This document shows, piece after piece, positions 52,936-61,459 of a stretch of 64,000 bases of DNA. Made by a program: the position numbers and the translations under genes. The notes beneath the pieces are model-generated. The model searched no databases. It was not told the DNA's origin and worked only from the letters and a program-made list of their open reading frames with translations. The stretch lies in assembly GCA_903851415.1 (NCBI GenBank), contig CAINOE010000109.1:62001-126000 (forward strand), in the 5' to 3' direction. Each line of letters starts with the position of its first letter. The stretch's first letter is position 1. This stretch comes from an uncultured Rhodopila sp. (lineage in GTDB: Bacteria > Pseudomonadota > Alphaproteobacteria > Acetobacterales > Acetobacteraceae).

Positions 52936-53864
52936 TGGCGCTCGGTTTCGTTACGCACCTGAAGGATGGCCTGGCGCGCAGTTCGCAGAAACTCTCTGGC
53001 GGAATCAGCGCGGTGTTCACCAGGCGCAAGCTGGACAGCGAAGCGCTGGAGGAACTCGAAGACCTGCTGATCACGTCGGACATGGGCACCGAGGCGGCGA
53101 AGCGGGTGATCGCCGGGTTCCGGCGCACCCGGTTCGGCAGCGAGGTCACCGACGAGGAGGTGCGGACGACGCTGGCCGAGAAGATCGCCGAAATCCTGGC
53201 GCCGGTGGCGCAGCCGTTCGAACTCGATCCGGCGCTGAAGCCGCATGTCGTGCTGTTCGTCGGCGTCAACGGCACCGGCAAGACCACGACCATCGGCAAG
53301 ATGGCGCAATTGTTCCACGACCAGGGCAAACGGGCGGTGATGGCCGCCGGGGACACCTTCCGTGTCGCGGCGGTGGAGCAGTTGCAAATCTGGGGAGAGC
53401 GGACCGGCACCCCGGTCGTCTCCGGCGGGCGGGACGCCGATTCCGCGGGGCTGGCGTTCGATGCGCTGACGAAGGCAAGGACAATCGGCGCGGATGTGCT
53501 GCTGATCGATACCGCCGGGCGGCTGCAGAACAAGGCTGCGCTCATGGATGAGCTGGCTAAGATGATCCGCGTGCTGCGCAAGCAGGACCCGGCGGCGCCG
53601 CATTCCGTGCTGCTGGTGCTGGACGCGACGACGGGGCAGAACGCCGTGCAGCAGGTGAAGGTGTTCCGCGATATGGTGGCGGTGACCGGTCTGGTCGTCA
53701 CCAAGCTGGACGGCAGCGCCCGCGGCGGAATCGTTGTGGCTCTGGCCGAGGAATTCGGGCTGCCGGTGCACGCCGTCGGTGTCGGCGAGAAAGTCGGCGA
53801 CCTGCGGCCGTTCGACGCCGGGGAGTTCGCCCGCGGGCTTGTCGGGGCTGATTCCGGGCCCTGA
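52935..53864 (+). CDS. ftsY: Signal recognition particle receptor FtsY
   Basis: 309 residues from ATG 52935. GTPase that docks the SRP-ribosome complex at the membrane. NG domain with SEALEELEDLLITSDMG, P-loop GVNGTGKTTTIGKMA, AAGDTFRVAAVEQL, DTAGRLQNKAALMDEL, TKLDGSARGG and GEKVGDLRPFDA. The long acidic A domain of E. coli FtsY is absent, as is common in alphaproteobacteria. It is last in the dapF-mtaB-ftsY operon. A perfect palindrome GCCGATATCGGC follows at 53867-53878. Confidence 0.96.
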   Translation: MALGFVTHLKDGLARSSQKLSGGISAVFTRRKLDSEALEELEDLLITSDMGTEAAKRVIAGFRRTRFGSEVTDEEVRTTLAEKIAEILAPVAQPFELDPALKPHVVLFVGVNGTGKTTTIGKMAQLFHDQGKRAVMAAGDTFRVAAVEQLQIWGERTGTPVVSGGRDADSAGLAFDALTKARTIGADVLLIDTAGRLQNKAALMDELAKMIRVLRKQDPAAPHSVLLVLDATTGQNAVQQVKVFRDMVAVTGLVVTKLDGSARGGIVVALAEEFGLPVHAVGVGEKVGDLRPFDAGEFARGLVGADSGP

Positions 53865-54273
53865 CAGCCGATATCGGCCGGGCGTGACCGGATCGGCTTG
53901 ATGGGGCGGGTCGCAAACTGCGGACGGGGACGAACGTCGTCTTCTTTTGCGCAGAAGTTGCGAAGTGCCTTCGGCGCGGCATATGCGCTGGCGGTTCGAT
54001 TCCGGACGGCGCGGCCGTCTCCGGACGGCGAAATAACACCGCGCCGGTGGCCCGGGAAAGCCTCCCTGCGATCTTCGAATCTCCGCGTCCTCTGTGCCGG
54101 TAGCGGGGGGCTCAACGCCACCGGCGGCGGCGGTTTGCCGCCCGCGCTCAAACCCGCATCGCCAAAGCAAAACGGCGCCCCCTGAGCAAGCCCAGCGAAC
54201 CGTCGATCACAATGTGTTCTCTATGGCGCCGGCAAGAGCCGTGCCATAGACATTGCCCGAGGGGGATGGTGCA
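53865..54273. other. Intergenic, no gene recognised
   Basis: About 410 bp. Apart from the 12-bp palindrome after ftsY (53867-53878) I see no structure. A 95-codon plus-strand frame at 53898-54185 is low in conserved character and has no ribosome site. The promoter for the binding-protein gene must lie in the AT-richer end. Confidence 0.45.
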
Positions 54274-55488
54274 TTGAAAAAAATAGCAATTATTGTCAGA
54301 TCGTTCCTGATGATCGCCGTTTTCGTCTCGGTCTCGCAAAGTCCTGCCAGGGCTGAAACGAATGGAGACCAAACGACGGGATCGCAGGCCATCGGCGCGG
54401 AAACCGCCGACACTCATGCCAATGGCGCACCGTCCGCGCGGCCGCCCGCGCCGGTGTCGCCGCGGCGGGCCGCCGAAATGCGGGCCGTTGAGAAGCTGAA
54501 CGCCTGGACCGTCGGCGTCGCCGCCGGCCAGCTCGAGGGCGCGCCGATCCGTTTCGCGTCGGATATAGCGCGCGTGGTGGACGACGGCGACAACCTGCAC
54601 GTGCTGCCGATCGTCACCCGCGGACCTGCGGAAAACCTTGAGGATCTGCTGTATCTCAGGGGCGTCGATGTGGCGATCATCAACTCGGACGCATTGGAGC
54701 AGTTCAAGTCGGTTGTGCCGGACATCCAGAAGAGGATTACCTATATCCTCAGCCTGTTCCCGTCGGAACTGCATGTCTTTGTCCGCCCCGGGATCAGGTC
54801 GCTGGACGATCTCAAGGGCAAGAAAGTGAACTTCAACACGCAGGGCACCGCGGCAGCTTATTCGGGTCCGCTGATCTTCGATCATCTCGGCCTCGACGTG
54901 CAGAAGACGTTCATTCCGCACCAGGTCGCGCTGGAGCAGATGAAAGCCGGCCAGAATGATATGGAAGCGGTGGTGTTCATCACATCGAAACCCGTCGATG
55001 CGTTTCTGCATGGAAAATGGGAGGGAGGTTATCATTTCCTTCCGGTTCCCTTCGATCCGGCTTCGCTTTATTTGCCGGCGACACTGACCTCCGGCGACTA
55101 TCCGCAACTGATTCCGCAGGGCGAGGATGTGCAAACAATCGCCGTTCCGACGATCCTGGCGGCGTTCAACTGGCCGAAGGGTTCGGACCGCAATAAACGC
55201 GTCGCGCGGCTGGCGGAGTATCTGTTCAGTCGCCTGGACACGCTGCAAGGGCCGGGCTTCCACCCGAAATGGAAGGATGTCGTGCTGAACGCCCGGGTGC
55301 CGGGGCTGGACAGGTTGCCGGCGGCCCAGGACTGGCTGGACCGGAACGGCGCGTCGCGGGTTGTTGCGGCGTCCTCAGGTGACAGCGGCGACCCGGGTCT
55401 GCCAGGCCCCGGCGCTGTGCCGGCAAGTCTTGAAAAGCAGAAGTTGTACCAGGAATTCCTGGAATGGAAGCGTACGCATGGCAAATGA
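54274..55488 (+). CDS. TAXI-family TRAP-type solute-binding protein
   Basis: 404 residues from TTG 54274, which has GAGGGGG eight bases upstream and begins a signal peptide (KKIAIIVRSFLMIAVFVSVS). The mature protein has a TAXI/PBP2 shape: WTVGVAAGQLEGAPIRFASD, LEDLLYLRGVDVAIINSDAL, LHVFVRPGIRSLDDLKGKKV, AYSGPLIFDHLGLDVQKTFI, and a late helical region. No TRAP membrane subunit is nearby. The following DsrE-like and Sel1-like genes lie close on the same strand. It might be a lipid- or organic-acid-binding orphan receptor; ligand unknown. Confidence 0.8.
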   Translation: MKKIAIIVRSFLMIAVFVSVSQSPARAETNGDQTTGSQAIGAETADTHANGAPSARPPAPVSPRRAAEMRAVEKLNAWTVGVAAGQLEGAPIRFASDIARVVDDGDNLHVLPIVTRGPAENLEDLLYLRGVDVAIINSDALEQFKSVVPDIQKRITYILSLFPSELHVFVRPGIRSLDDLKGKKVNFNTQGTAAAYSGPLIFDHLGLDVQKTFIPHQVALEQMKAGQNDMEAVVFITSKPVDAFLHGKWEGGYHFLPVPFDPASLYLPATLTSGDYPQLIPQGEDVQTIAVPTILAAFNWPKGSDRNKRVARLAEYLFSRLDTLQGPGFHPKWKDVVLNARVPGLDRLPAAQDWLDRNGASRVVAASSGDSGDPGLPGPGAVPASLEKQKLYQEFLEWKRTHGK

Positions 55489-55513
55489 ACACCATCCCGA
55501 CGGGAGCAAGCCG

Positions 55514-56026
55514 ATGGATCGTCCGCAGACCCGCATGCGCTTTATCGGGAAGGCTGCCGCCGTTTCCTGTGCCGTGGCCGCCGCTGTCGTTTTGATACCA
55601 ACCCTTACTCGGTCGCAGCCCGCGTCCACCCCATTTCCGCCGCATTCGGCCTCGAAGATGTCCCACAGAGTCGTGATTCAGGTGACGCAGAACGATCCGG
55701 CAATCATGAACATGGCGCTCAACAATGCCGAGAACCTTGTGAAATACTACAAGGAGAAGGGCGAACCGCTGCAGGTCGAGCTCGTCGCCTACGGTCCCGG
55801 CCTCACCATGATGCGCGACGACACTTCGCCGGTAAAGGATCGGCTGGCTGCAATGTCAGGTAGCACGAAGAACGTTGTCTTCACCGGCTGCGGCAACACC
55901 TTGACGGCACAGTCCAAACAGGAGAACAAAGAGATCACGCTGGTTTCCCAGGCCCGCATCGTTCCGGCCGGAATTGCCCGGATTGTTGAGCTTGAGGAAC
56001 AGGGTTGGACCTATGTGCGGCCATAG
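55514..56026 (+). CDS. DsrE-family exported protein
   Basis: 170 residues from ATG 55514 (GGGAGC upstream); an ATG at 55478 overlapping the previous gene is also possible. A membrane anchor or signal segment (AAAVSCAVAAAVVLIPTL) is followed by a DsrE/DsrF-like domain: RVVIQVTQNDPAIMNMALNN, VELVAYGPGLTMMRDDTSPV, MSGSTKNVVFTGCGNTLTAQ, ARIVPAGIARIVELEEQGWT. The conserved Cys may carry sulfur. Close behind the TAXI gene, and likely in the same transcript. Confidence 0.8.
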   Translation: MDRPQTRMRFIGKAAAVSCAVAAAVVLIPTLTRSQPASTPFPPHSASKMSHRVVIQVTQNDPAIMNMALNNAENLVKYYKEKGEPLQVELVAYGPGLTMMRDDTSPVKDRLAAMSGSTKNVVFTGCGNTLTAQSKQENKEITLVSQARIVPAGIARIVELEEQGWTYVRP

Positions 56027-56134
56027 CCGGCACGGTAACGGAGCAACCGACCGGTTTATTGCCGCAAGGCAACGTGTGCCGGTCTGACCTCCACCCGTCT
56101 GCCAGCGGGCGAAGCGCCGAGCCGGGAGAGGGTT

Positions 56135-57163
56135 ATGAAAGACACCATTTTGATCCTCGCGCTGGCCGGATTCCTGTCGCCCTGTGTCGCGATGGCTCAG
56201 GCCGCGGAGACCGTCCAGGCAGGCGCAGGGGTTGGGACAGAGAACAGCCGCGCGGAACCCCATCCGGATAACGCGGTGCCGGCGGACCAAGGGGCGGAGG
56301 CGCTGCTGAACCTGGTGCTGCGGCAGGTCGTCGCGGGTCAGACAATGGCGCCCGAGGGAGACAATGCGATTTTCACCTGGAAGCGATTGCTGAAGGTGAT
56401 CGTTCCGCGCTCACCGGCGACCGTCAAGGCGTTGAGAGACTTCGTCGCGGAGTCCCGGCGCCACGCCGCCGACGAGCAGGCGGCGGGGCGAACTGTCACT
56501 GCGCGCGAGCTCTCGATTTTCGCCGATGAGGCGTCCGACATGCTTAAGGGCGAAGGGCCGGAGCCGCCGGCCGCCGCTTCGGCCGATAAGGCTGCCGCTC
56601 CGCCGGCGGAGGTCCGGCGAAGCGACACTGCCCCGGAACCGCAGATCCAGGCGAACGCACGCGGGAGCGGCGATGCGGCGGACGCGGACTCCCGGAGAAA
56701 CGAGCCCCCACCGGCGGCGAAGTCGCGGACGCTGCCCGCCGAACCCAATGGCAACGATGCCCCCGCGGAAATGGCAAGCCGCAACGCGGAATCGGTCCCT
56801 GAACCTTCCCCCGCTGCGGCATCTCCGCCGGCAGCCGTGCCTGCGCGTCCTGCCACTCAGCAACCCGCGCCGGACCAGGCGGCGGCAACCGCGGCGTCAC
56901 TCAGTCGTGGCGATGCGATGTTGGCGATGAGGAATATCACCGCGGCCCGGTCGTTTTACGAGTACGCCGCCAACGCAGGCAATGCGAGGGCGGCGGCGGC
57001 ACTGGCCGAAACCTATGATCCGGTCTTTCTCAACCGATTGGGTGTGATCGGCCTCAAACCTGATCCTGCGGCAGCGGCGGCATGGTACCGCAAGGCCGCG
57101 GCGCTGGGCGACCGAAGTGCGGTGGCTCGCCTGGAAACGCTCAGATCAGACGTGGCGAAATAG
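56135..57163 (+). CDS. Sel1-like repeat exported protein
   Basis: 342 residues from ATG 56135 with GGGAGAGGG just upstream. Signal peptide (LILALAGFLSPCVAMAQ). A helical region of ~45-145 precedes a long disordered Pro/Ala/Glu stretch (~145-255). Two Sel1-type helical repeats end the protein (SFYEYAANAGNARAAAALAE, AAAWYRKAAALGDRSAVARL). Such proteins scaffold envelope complexes. It follows the DsrE gene by 108 bp, in the same direction. Specific function unknown. Confidence 0.78.
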   Translation: MKDTILILALAGFLSPCVAMAQAAETVQAGAGVGTENSRAEPHPDNAVPADQGAEALLNLVLRQVVAGQTMAPEGDNAIFTWKRLLKVIVPRSPATVKALRDFVAESRRHAADEQAAGRTVTARELSIFADEASDMLKGEGPEPPAAASADKAAAPPAEVRRSDTAPEPQIQANARGSGDAADADSRRNEPPPAAKSRTLPAEPNGNDAPAEMASRNAESVPEPSPAAASPPAAVPARPATQQPAPDQAAATAASLSRGDAMLAMRNITAARSFYEYAANAGNARAAAALAETYDPVFLNRLGVIGLKPDPAAAAAWYRKAAALGDRSAVARLETLRSDVAK

Positions 57164-57218
57164 CCGGAGGGTTGACGCAGCCCCGGCGGGGCCGCGGCAC
57201 ACGAGCGTCGGCGCCCCC

Positions 57219-57482
57219 CTACCCACCTGTCACCGGCGGGAAAAAACCCACCTCATCCCCCGGCCGCACGGCGCTTCCCGGGTCTGCAAATTCCTGATTG
57301 ACGGCGCACCGCACCGCCTTGCGGTCACGGAACGCAGCCTCATGCCGCGCATCGATGGCCGACAGATGATCGACCAGCGCCGTCACCGTTGCGACACCCT
57401 CCGGCAACGGTATCTCCTCCTGCGCAACGCCTACGCGTTCCCGAAGCCAGGCAAAGTACAAGACACGGATCGGCTCGATCAT
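57219..57482 (-). CDS. moaD: Molybdopterin synthase sulfur-carrier subunit
   Basis: 87 residues with the ubiquitin-like fold and the essential C-terminal Gly-Gly (GDEVGFFPPVTGG). Carries the thiocarboxylate sulfur to MoaE in molybdenum-cofactor synthesis. ATG at 57482. moaE is not adjacent. The gene is preceded on the same strand by an unrelated lipoprotein gene 48 bp away. Confidence 0.9.
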   Translation of the reverse strand: MIEPIRVLYFAWLRERVGVAQEEIPLPEGVATVTALVDHLSAIDARHEAAFRDRKAVRCAVNQEFADPGSAVRPGDEVGFFPPVTGG

Positions 57483-57529
57483 TCCCGCCTATATCGTGTG
57501 AGCCATCCTGGCCGCCCTGCACAAGCGCG

Positions 57530-58144
57530 TCACTTCGGGGTCGGGATCGTCTCGATCCGTCCATCCGCATGGATCACCGTGCTGGTCCCGTTGCCGTTCG
57601 GCACAACAATCGATTGCCCGCCGCCCGGGCTCGTCGTCGTCTGATACCCCGGACCGCCGCCCGTCGTCACGGACGGCCCGCCCGGTGTCTGGATCACCTG
57701 CCCGCCCGGGGTGCGCGGCGGCGGAGCAGCCGGCGGCGATGCGTAACTGGACAGCGGGGGGGCGGGGTTCAACGGTGGCGGACCGGGCTGGCTGTTGCCG
57801 GGCGGCGTCGAACTCCCGTTTGCGGGGTTCGGCGACACCGACGGCATGGTGCCGCGGCTGAGCGGAGACCCCGGGACCGGCGCTTCCGGCTGCGGCGTCA
57901 AACCACCCTGCGACTCGAGATCCTTCAGCGTCGGCGCCGGCGGCAGCGGGCCGGGCCAGATGTCGCCGGGTTCGGTTGTCATCGGCTCGACAGCCGGGTT
58001 GCCGCCCAGGACGCGATAGACGTTTTCGCTATCCGCGATCGGCTGGTTGGGGTTGGAGCCGCCGGTCAGCGGCGGGTTCCACCAGGTCTTGTAACCACAG
58101 CCGCCGAGGGCCAGCGTGAGGCAGAGCAGGACGATACCACGCAT
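57530..58144 (-). CDS. Proline-rich lipoprotein
   Basis: 204 residues from ATG 58144. The lipobox (LTLALGGCGYKTWWNPPLTG) makes it a lipoprotein with Cys ~16. The rest is low-complexity: Pro/Gly/Ser with GGNPAVEPMTTEPGDIWPGP and PTLKDLES, then a Gly/Thr-rich C-terminus (QTPGGPSVTTGGGPGYQTTT). Similar lipoproteins are frequent in Acetobacteraceae, without a named function. GGGAAG lies upstream. Confidence 0.72.
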   Translation of the reverse strand: MRGIVLLCLTLALGGCGYKTWWNPPLTGGSNPNQPIADSENVYRVLGGNPAVEPMTTEPGDIWPGPLPPAPTLKDLESQGGLTPQPEAPVPGSPLSRGTMPSVSPNPANGSSTPPGNSQPGPPPLNPAPPLSSYASPPAAPPPRTPGGQVIQTPGGPSVTTGGGPGYQTTTSPGGGQSIVVPNGNGTSTVIHADGRIETIPTPK

Positions 58145-58301
58145 CAAAAAAGGCTTCCCATCACGTGCTGGGGTTGAGGGCGCGGCGGAATATGCTCTTC
58201 AGACCGGGAACGACTCAAGACCCCATACCGCGATCATGCCACGGCGGGTCCGATAGGGAAATTAGATGGTTGATAAGCCGGCCCAATCGCCGGTTCGACG
58301 G

Positions 58302-58865
58302 CTACTCCTGGCCGAGCAGCTCGCGCTTCAGCAGCGCCGTCGGCGGCGCCGGGCCGAGGAACGTGCGAAGCAGAACCTGCGCGAAGTGGGGATTGGTTAT
58401 GGTGCCCATCACTTGCCCGTTCAACGTCAGGCGGGCGCCCTTGGAGGTGAACAGGATCCGGCTCTCGTCGCCGGCACGAACGGCGGGGACCCGGGAGATG
58501 AACTCCTCCACGTCGTGCTGATCGACCGAGCACTCCGGTGGGCGGCAGTTGTTGGCGAATCCGTTGCGCCAGGATTTGTGCGCCTGCTCCGCATCGACAT
58601 CGCGGAGAAACCGGATGTCGAGCGCTTTGGGTTCAGGCGAATTCAGGATGCTCTCAGCATTGCTGCTTCGCTGCGTCAGAAACAGCCCTGCGACATAGAT
58701 TTTGATCCCGAGTATCGAGAAGGTGCGCAGGCCGATGCCGTTCAGCACCAGCCGCGTGCCGTCCACCACCTGGGAGTCCGGCATCGTCACCCCGGCCAGT
58801 TCGGCCGCCCGCGGAGCGGCAAGGGGGGCTGCAAGCAAAACCGCGGCGGTCAGACCGCGGACCAT
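58302..58865 (-). CDS. Chalcone isomerase-like exported protein
   Basis: 187 residues from ATG 58865 (MVRGLTAAVLLAAPLAAPRA, a signal peptide, with GGAAAGG upstream). An ATG at 58919 is possible but puts the signal peptide inside. CHALCONE_3-type fold: LVLNGIGLRTFSILGIKIYV, AGLFL, FLRDVDAEQAHKSWRNGFAN and GQVMGTITNPHFAQVLLRTF, LGP. These bacterial proteins have no chalcone chemistry; they likely bind fatty acids or sense oxidised lipids in the periplasm. Stands alone. Confidence 0.85.
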   Translation of the reverse strand: MVRGLTAAVLLAAPLAAPRAAELAGVTMPDSQVVDGTRLVLNGIGLRTFSILGIKIYVAGLFLTQRSSNAESILNSPEPKALDIRFLRDVDAEQAHKSWRNGFANNCRPPECSVDQHDVEEFISRVPAVRAGDESRILFTSKGARLTLNGQVMGTITNPHFAQVLLRTFLGPAPPTALLKRELLGQE

Positions 58866-59136
58866 CGCGGCCTTTCCGGCGGCCAAAGCACTGCCGTTGC
58901 AGAATTTGAGCTGTCGCATGGCATCTATTATGGCCGGACCTTTCACGCCGCATAGCCCGCTATGCGAACTTCTCAGAGGGCCGCCTGTGCAATTCTCAGC
59001 TAGCCGCACGCGCGGGAGCCGGTGACAGGTCTGGCTGTGGCTGATTCGCTACAGCCACCCTGTTAGCGATAACAAAATGCTGCGTCGCAGCAAAATCTGC
59101 TTGCAAGCGGCGGCGGCGTTGGCCATCTTGTCAATC

Positions 59137-59219
59137 GCAGACCGCGCTCAGGCGCACTGCTTTCTTGGACGTTTCCTCCCTAAACTTCGGCGGTGCCTCA
59201 GGGCACCGCCGTTTTTTTT
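59137..59219 (+). ncRNA. Candidate small RNA, copy 2 (anti-SD-bearing)
   Basis: The same architecture as 49366-49446: hairpin 1 (59137-59160) with GCAG/CTGC and GCGC/GCGC stems, the identical 28-nt linker (59161-59188) carrying TTTCCTCCCT, and a terminator stem GGCGGTGCC/GGCACCGCC with eight T. Compared with copy 1, a C-G pair in the terminator stem has become T-A on both sides, a compensating change. The loop of hairpin 1 and its last base pair also differ. No obvious TATAAT was found upstream. A remnant of an MBL-fold gene follows. Confidence 0.72.
59188..59219 (+). terminator. Intrinsic terminator of sRNA copy 2
   Basis: CGGCGGTGCC-TCAG-GGCACCGCCG followed by T8: a ten-bp stem (with its outer C-G pair) and a strong T run. 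Confidence 0.88.
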
Positions 59220-59251
59220 CCGGGCGCCGCGAAACAATCCGGGAGTGTCCG

Positions 59252-59421
59252 ATGAACCAGCGCTTTCCGGTGTCCGATCACTGCGACGGGCAGCGCTTCT
59301 TCCACCCGGGCCCACCGGACGGCTCGCGCGGCCTGATGCAGTCATTGCGGTGGCGAATGCGGGGCGGCCACGTGCCGTGGGCGCGTCCACCGAAGGATCC
59401 GGTGTTCGCTCCTCCGAATTG
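59252..59421 (+). pseudogene. N-terminal remnant of an MBL-fold hydrolase
   Basis: ATG 59252 opens a peptide reading RFPVSDHCDGQRFFHPGPP, LMQSLRWRMRGGHVPWARPP, KDPVFAPP, which matches the beginning of NAPE-PLD-like metallo-beta-lactamase-fold proteins (the segment before the first beta strand). The HxHxDH zinc motif that should follow some 60 residues later is absent in all three frames. A frame near 59490-59600 reads APIGPETFVTQGLGETRVHD, L, unrelated as far as I can tell. Only the first ~56 codons are recognisable. Confidence 0.45.
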
Positions 59422-59596
59422 TGCCGTCCAACCGGGCAAGGCAATGCGCAGGCGCTGTCCCGGCAGGGCATCGCCGCCACCGAGCCGGATTGGTGGCACC
59501 TATCGGACCGGAGACGTTCGTGACGCAGGGGCTCGGCGAAACCCGGGTCCATGACCTCGCCGGCAACACCCGGCCCGCAGTGGACCCGCCCCGGCG

Positions 59597-60442
59597 TTAG
59601 CCTCCCGGGCGTCCGGTCTTGCCGCCGGCCTCGGCTTGCGTGGCGCTGCTGATCCGCGCCGGCGCCGGTTCGGCGGCATCGCCGGAAAGCCGGGCGTAGG
59701 AAACGAGCGTCTTCTCGACCTCGGCCTGATCCATTATCGGCGCCAGCAAAGCGGCGGCCTTGTCGCGGTTCCCGGCGGCGGCATAGGCGAGCGCCAGGTT
59801 GACCCGGACGCGCCGCGAGCCGTTGTCTTCCCGCTGGAGCGTCTCGAGGATCTCGATCGCGGCGTCGGTCTTGTGCTCAAGCGTCAGGGCCAGCGCGAGA
59901 TTGTTGCGCGATGCCTGGTCGTCCGGCGCCACGGCGATGGCGCGGCGGAACGCCGCTTCCGCGTCGGGGAAGGATCGCTGCATGACCCGGGCGATGCCGA
60001 GACCGTTGAGCGCCTCCAGATTGTCCGCCGCGCGCGCGGCGACGTCCTGATAGATCGCGACGGCGGCCGGGGCGTTGTCGAGGCGGACATACAGGCGTCC
60101 GACCAGAAGTGCGGTGTCCGTGTCGTTCCTATCGCGGCCATGCTGCGCCAGCGCAATGTCGAGCGCCTCGGTGTTGCGGCCGGCCTTGGCGAGTGCCGCC
60201 GCGTATTGCTTCTGCAGAGCGGCGTCGTTGGGATCGCGTGCGGCGGCCGGCCCCAGAAGCGCCAGTTCATCGCTGACATTGCCGTTCGCTTCCGCCATCC
60301 GCGCGAGCCGCAGGCGGGCTGCCTCGTCATTCTGAGCGCTGCCGCCGGACGACGCGGCGCACCCGGCGAGCAGCAATGCGCCGAGGGCCGCGGCGGCGAG
60401 CGGCAATGGCCGGCGCGCGTACTTATGTTTGGCATGTGTCAT
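59597..60442 (-). CDS. tadD: TadD-like tetratricopeptide lipoprotein
   Basis: 281 residues from ATG 60442 with GGAAAGG upstream. The lipobox AALGALLLAGC puts the lipidated Cys near residue 28. Then come several TPR units (GRNTEALDIALAQHGRDRND, APAAVAIYQDVAARAADNLE, FPDAEAAFRRAIAVAPDDQA, HKTDAAIEILETLQREDNGS). It matches the TadD lipoprotein that scaffolds Flp pilus secretin assembly in Tad systems. It lies opposite the Flp pilin and cpaABC genes, 700 bp away. Confidence 0.78.
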   Translation of the reverse strand: MTHAKHKYARRPLPLAAAALGALLLAGCAASSGGSAQNDEAARLRLARMAEANGNVSDELALLGPAAARDPNDAALQKQYAAALAKAGRNTEALDIALAQHGRDRNDTDTALLVGRLYVRLDNAPAAVAIYQDVAARAADNLEALNGLGIARVMQRSFPDAEAAFRRAIAVAPDDQASRNNLALALTLEHKTDAAIEILETLQREDNGSRRVRVNLALAYAAAGNRDKAAALLAPIMDQAEVEKTLVSYARLSGDAAEPAPARISSATQAEAGGKTGRPGG

Positions 60443-61146
60443 GGCGATACCTTTCCGGTTCGGCTGGACCCGCGATCCGGAAGTCATCTTCACGGAATAG
60501 GTGCATATCTGCAAGGTTTTCACGCAACTGAAGGCATCAAACAACTGTGTGCGGGCTACGATTGTGTTCATCGGGCGCTCGACCAATCAAATTTCTTTGT
60601 TTGGAGCTAATATCAACTGAATTCGTACGGATGTACTCTGGCCGAGTGGTTGCTCATGACATTTTGCTGATCAAAACGGGATAACGGACACGGCTGCACA
60701 TGCGGCTGTAGGAAAACTCGATTTTTGATCTGCCCGCCAACATCGGTGGGAACCCGGAATCGCCATAATACTGTCACAGTGCCGTGTATTTTTTGACCAT
60801 CTTCACGATTAACTAGCAACATCGCGACTGCCGTTTGATGCGGCGGCCAAATGGACATCGGGATGGTTGAACGGCTTATTCCAATTGCCACAACGTGTTA
60901 TCTGCCGTTCCCCCAAGGTTCGCTCGGCATTCAGCCGGCCTGCCGCCACCTGACCCGCTCGCGTCAGAGGCGAAACTCTCACACATAATTCAGTTCGTTT
61001 TCGTCCTTGTTCCAGTCATACCGATACCACCGAGCGATGGTGCGGAGCGTAACGACGAGCCGCAACTGCCGATCGGATGGAAAGGACGCCGACAAATTCA
61101 GTCATACCCCGGCGTTCGACACGTCAACGTGAACAGGAGCAATCCC
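60443..61146. other. Promoter region of the Tad pilus locus
   Basis: 700 bp, AT-richer than the surroundings, between the divergent tadD-like and flp genes. Minus-strand frames here (for example 60613-60891) are unconvincing. The region probably holds the promoters of both directions, but I find no confident -10/-35 pair or palindrome. Confidence 0.5.
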
Positions 61147-61347
61147 ATGCTGTCCAACATCAAGTCCTCTGTCGCTCTCTATTCTGCCATGCTGACCGAG
61201 GATCGCGACGCGGCCGGCGCACTTGAGTATGCGCTGCTCGTATCTTTCATCGCCGTCGCCGTCATCGTCGGTGTAACGAAGTTCGGCACTGCGCTGTCGA
61301 CCTTCTTCAGCACCATGAGCACTGTCATTGGCAACTTGGCCACATAA
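61147..61347 (+). CDS. flp: Flp/Fap-type pilin
   Basis: 66-residue major pilin precursor of the Tad pilus from ATG 61147 (AGGAGC upstream). The leader (MLSNIKSSVALYSAMLTED) precedes the processing/EY motif DAAGALEYALLVSFIAVAVI. The usual Gly five residues before Glu-Tyr is Ala here, with the Gly two positions later, so the cleavage site is slightly unusual. The remaining residues form the single hydrophobic helix (FIAVAVIVGVTKFGTALSTF) of Flp pilins. The prepilin peptidase gene cpaA starts 112 bp downstream. Confidence 0.88.
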   Translation: MLSNIKSSVALYSAMLTEDRDAAGALEYALLVSFIAVAVIVGVTKFGTALSTFFSTMSTVIGNLAT

Positions 61348-61459
61348 ACTGCTGGCTTGGGGCGTCAGGACTTCAAGCCCGGCGTCCCGCAAGCCTTCGC
61401 AAAACGCCAATCCATCATTCAAGTCCGCGCTCAGTTATCGAGCCGGCAGGTCCATTGCC

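Noticed and set aside
60613-60891. 92-codon minus-strand frame in the tad promoter region
   Set aside because: No ribosome site or family signal; likely chance in an AT-richer intergenic region.
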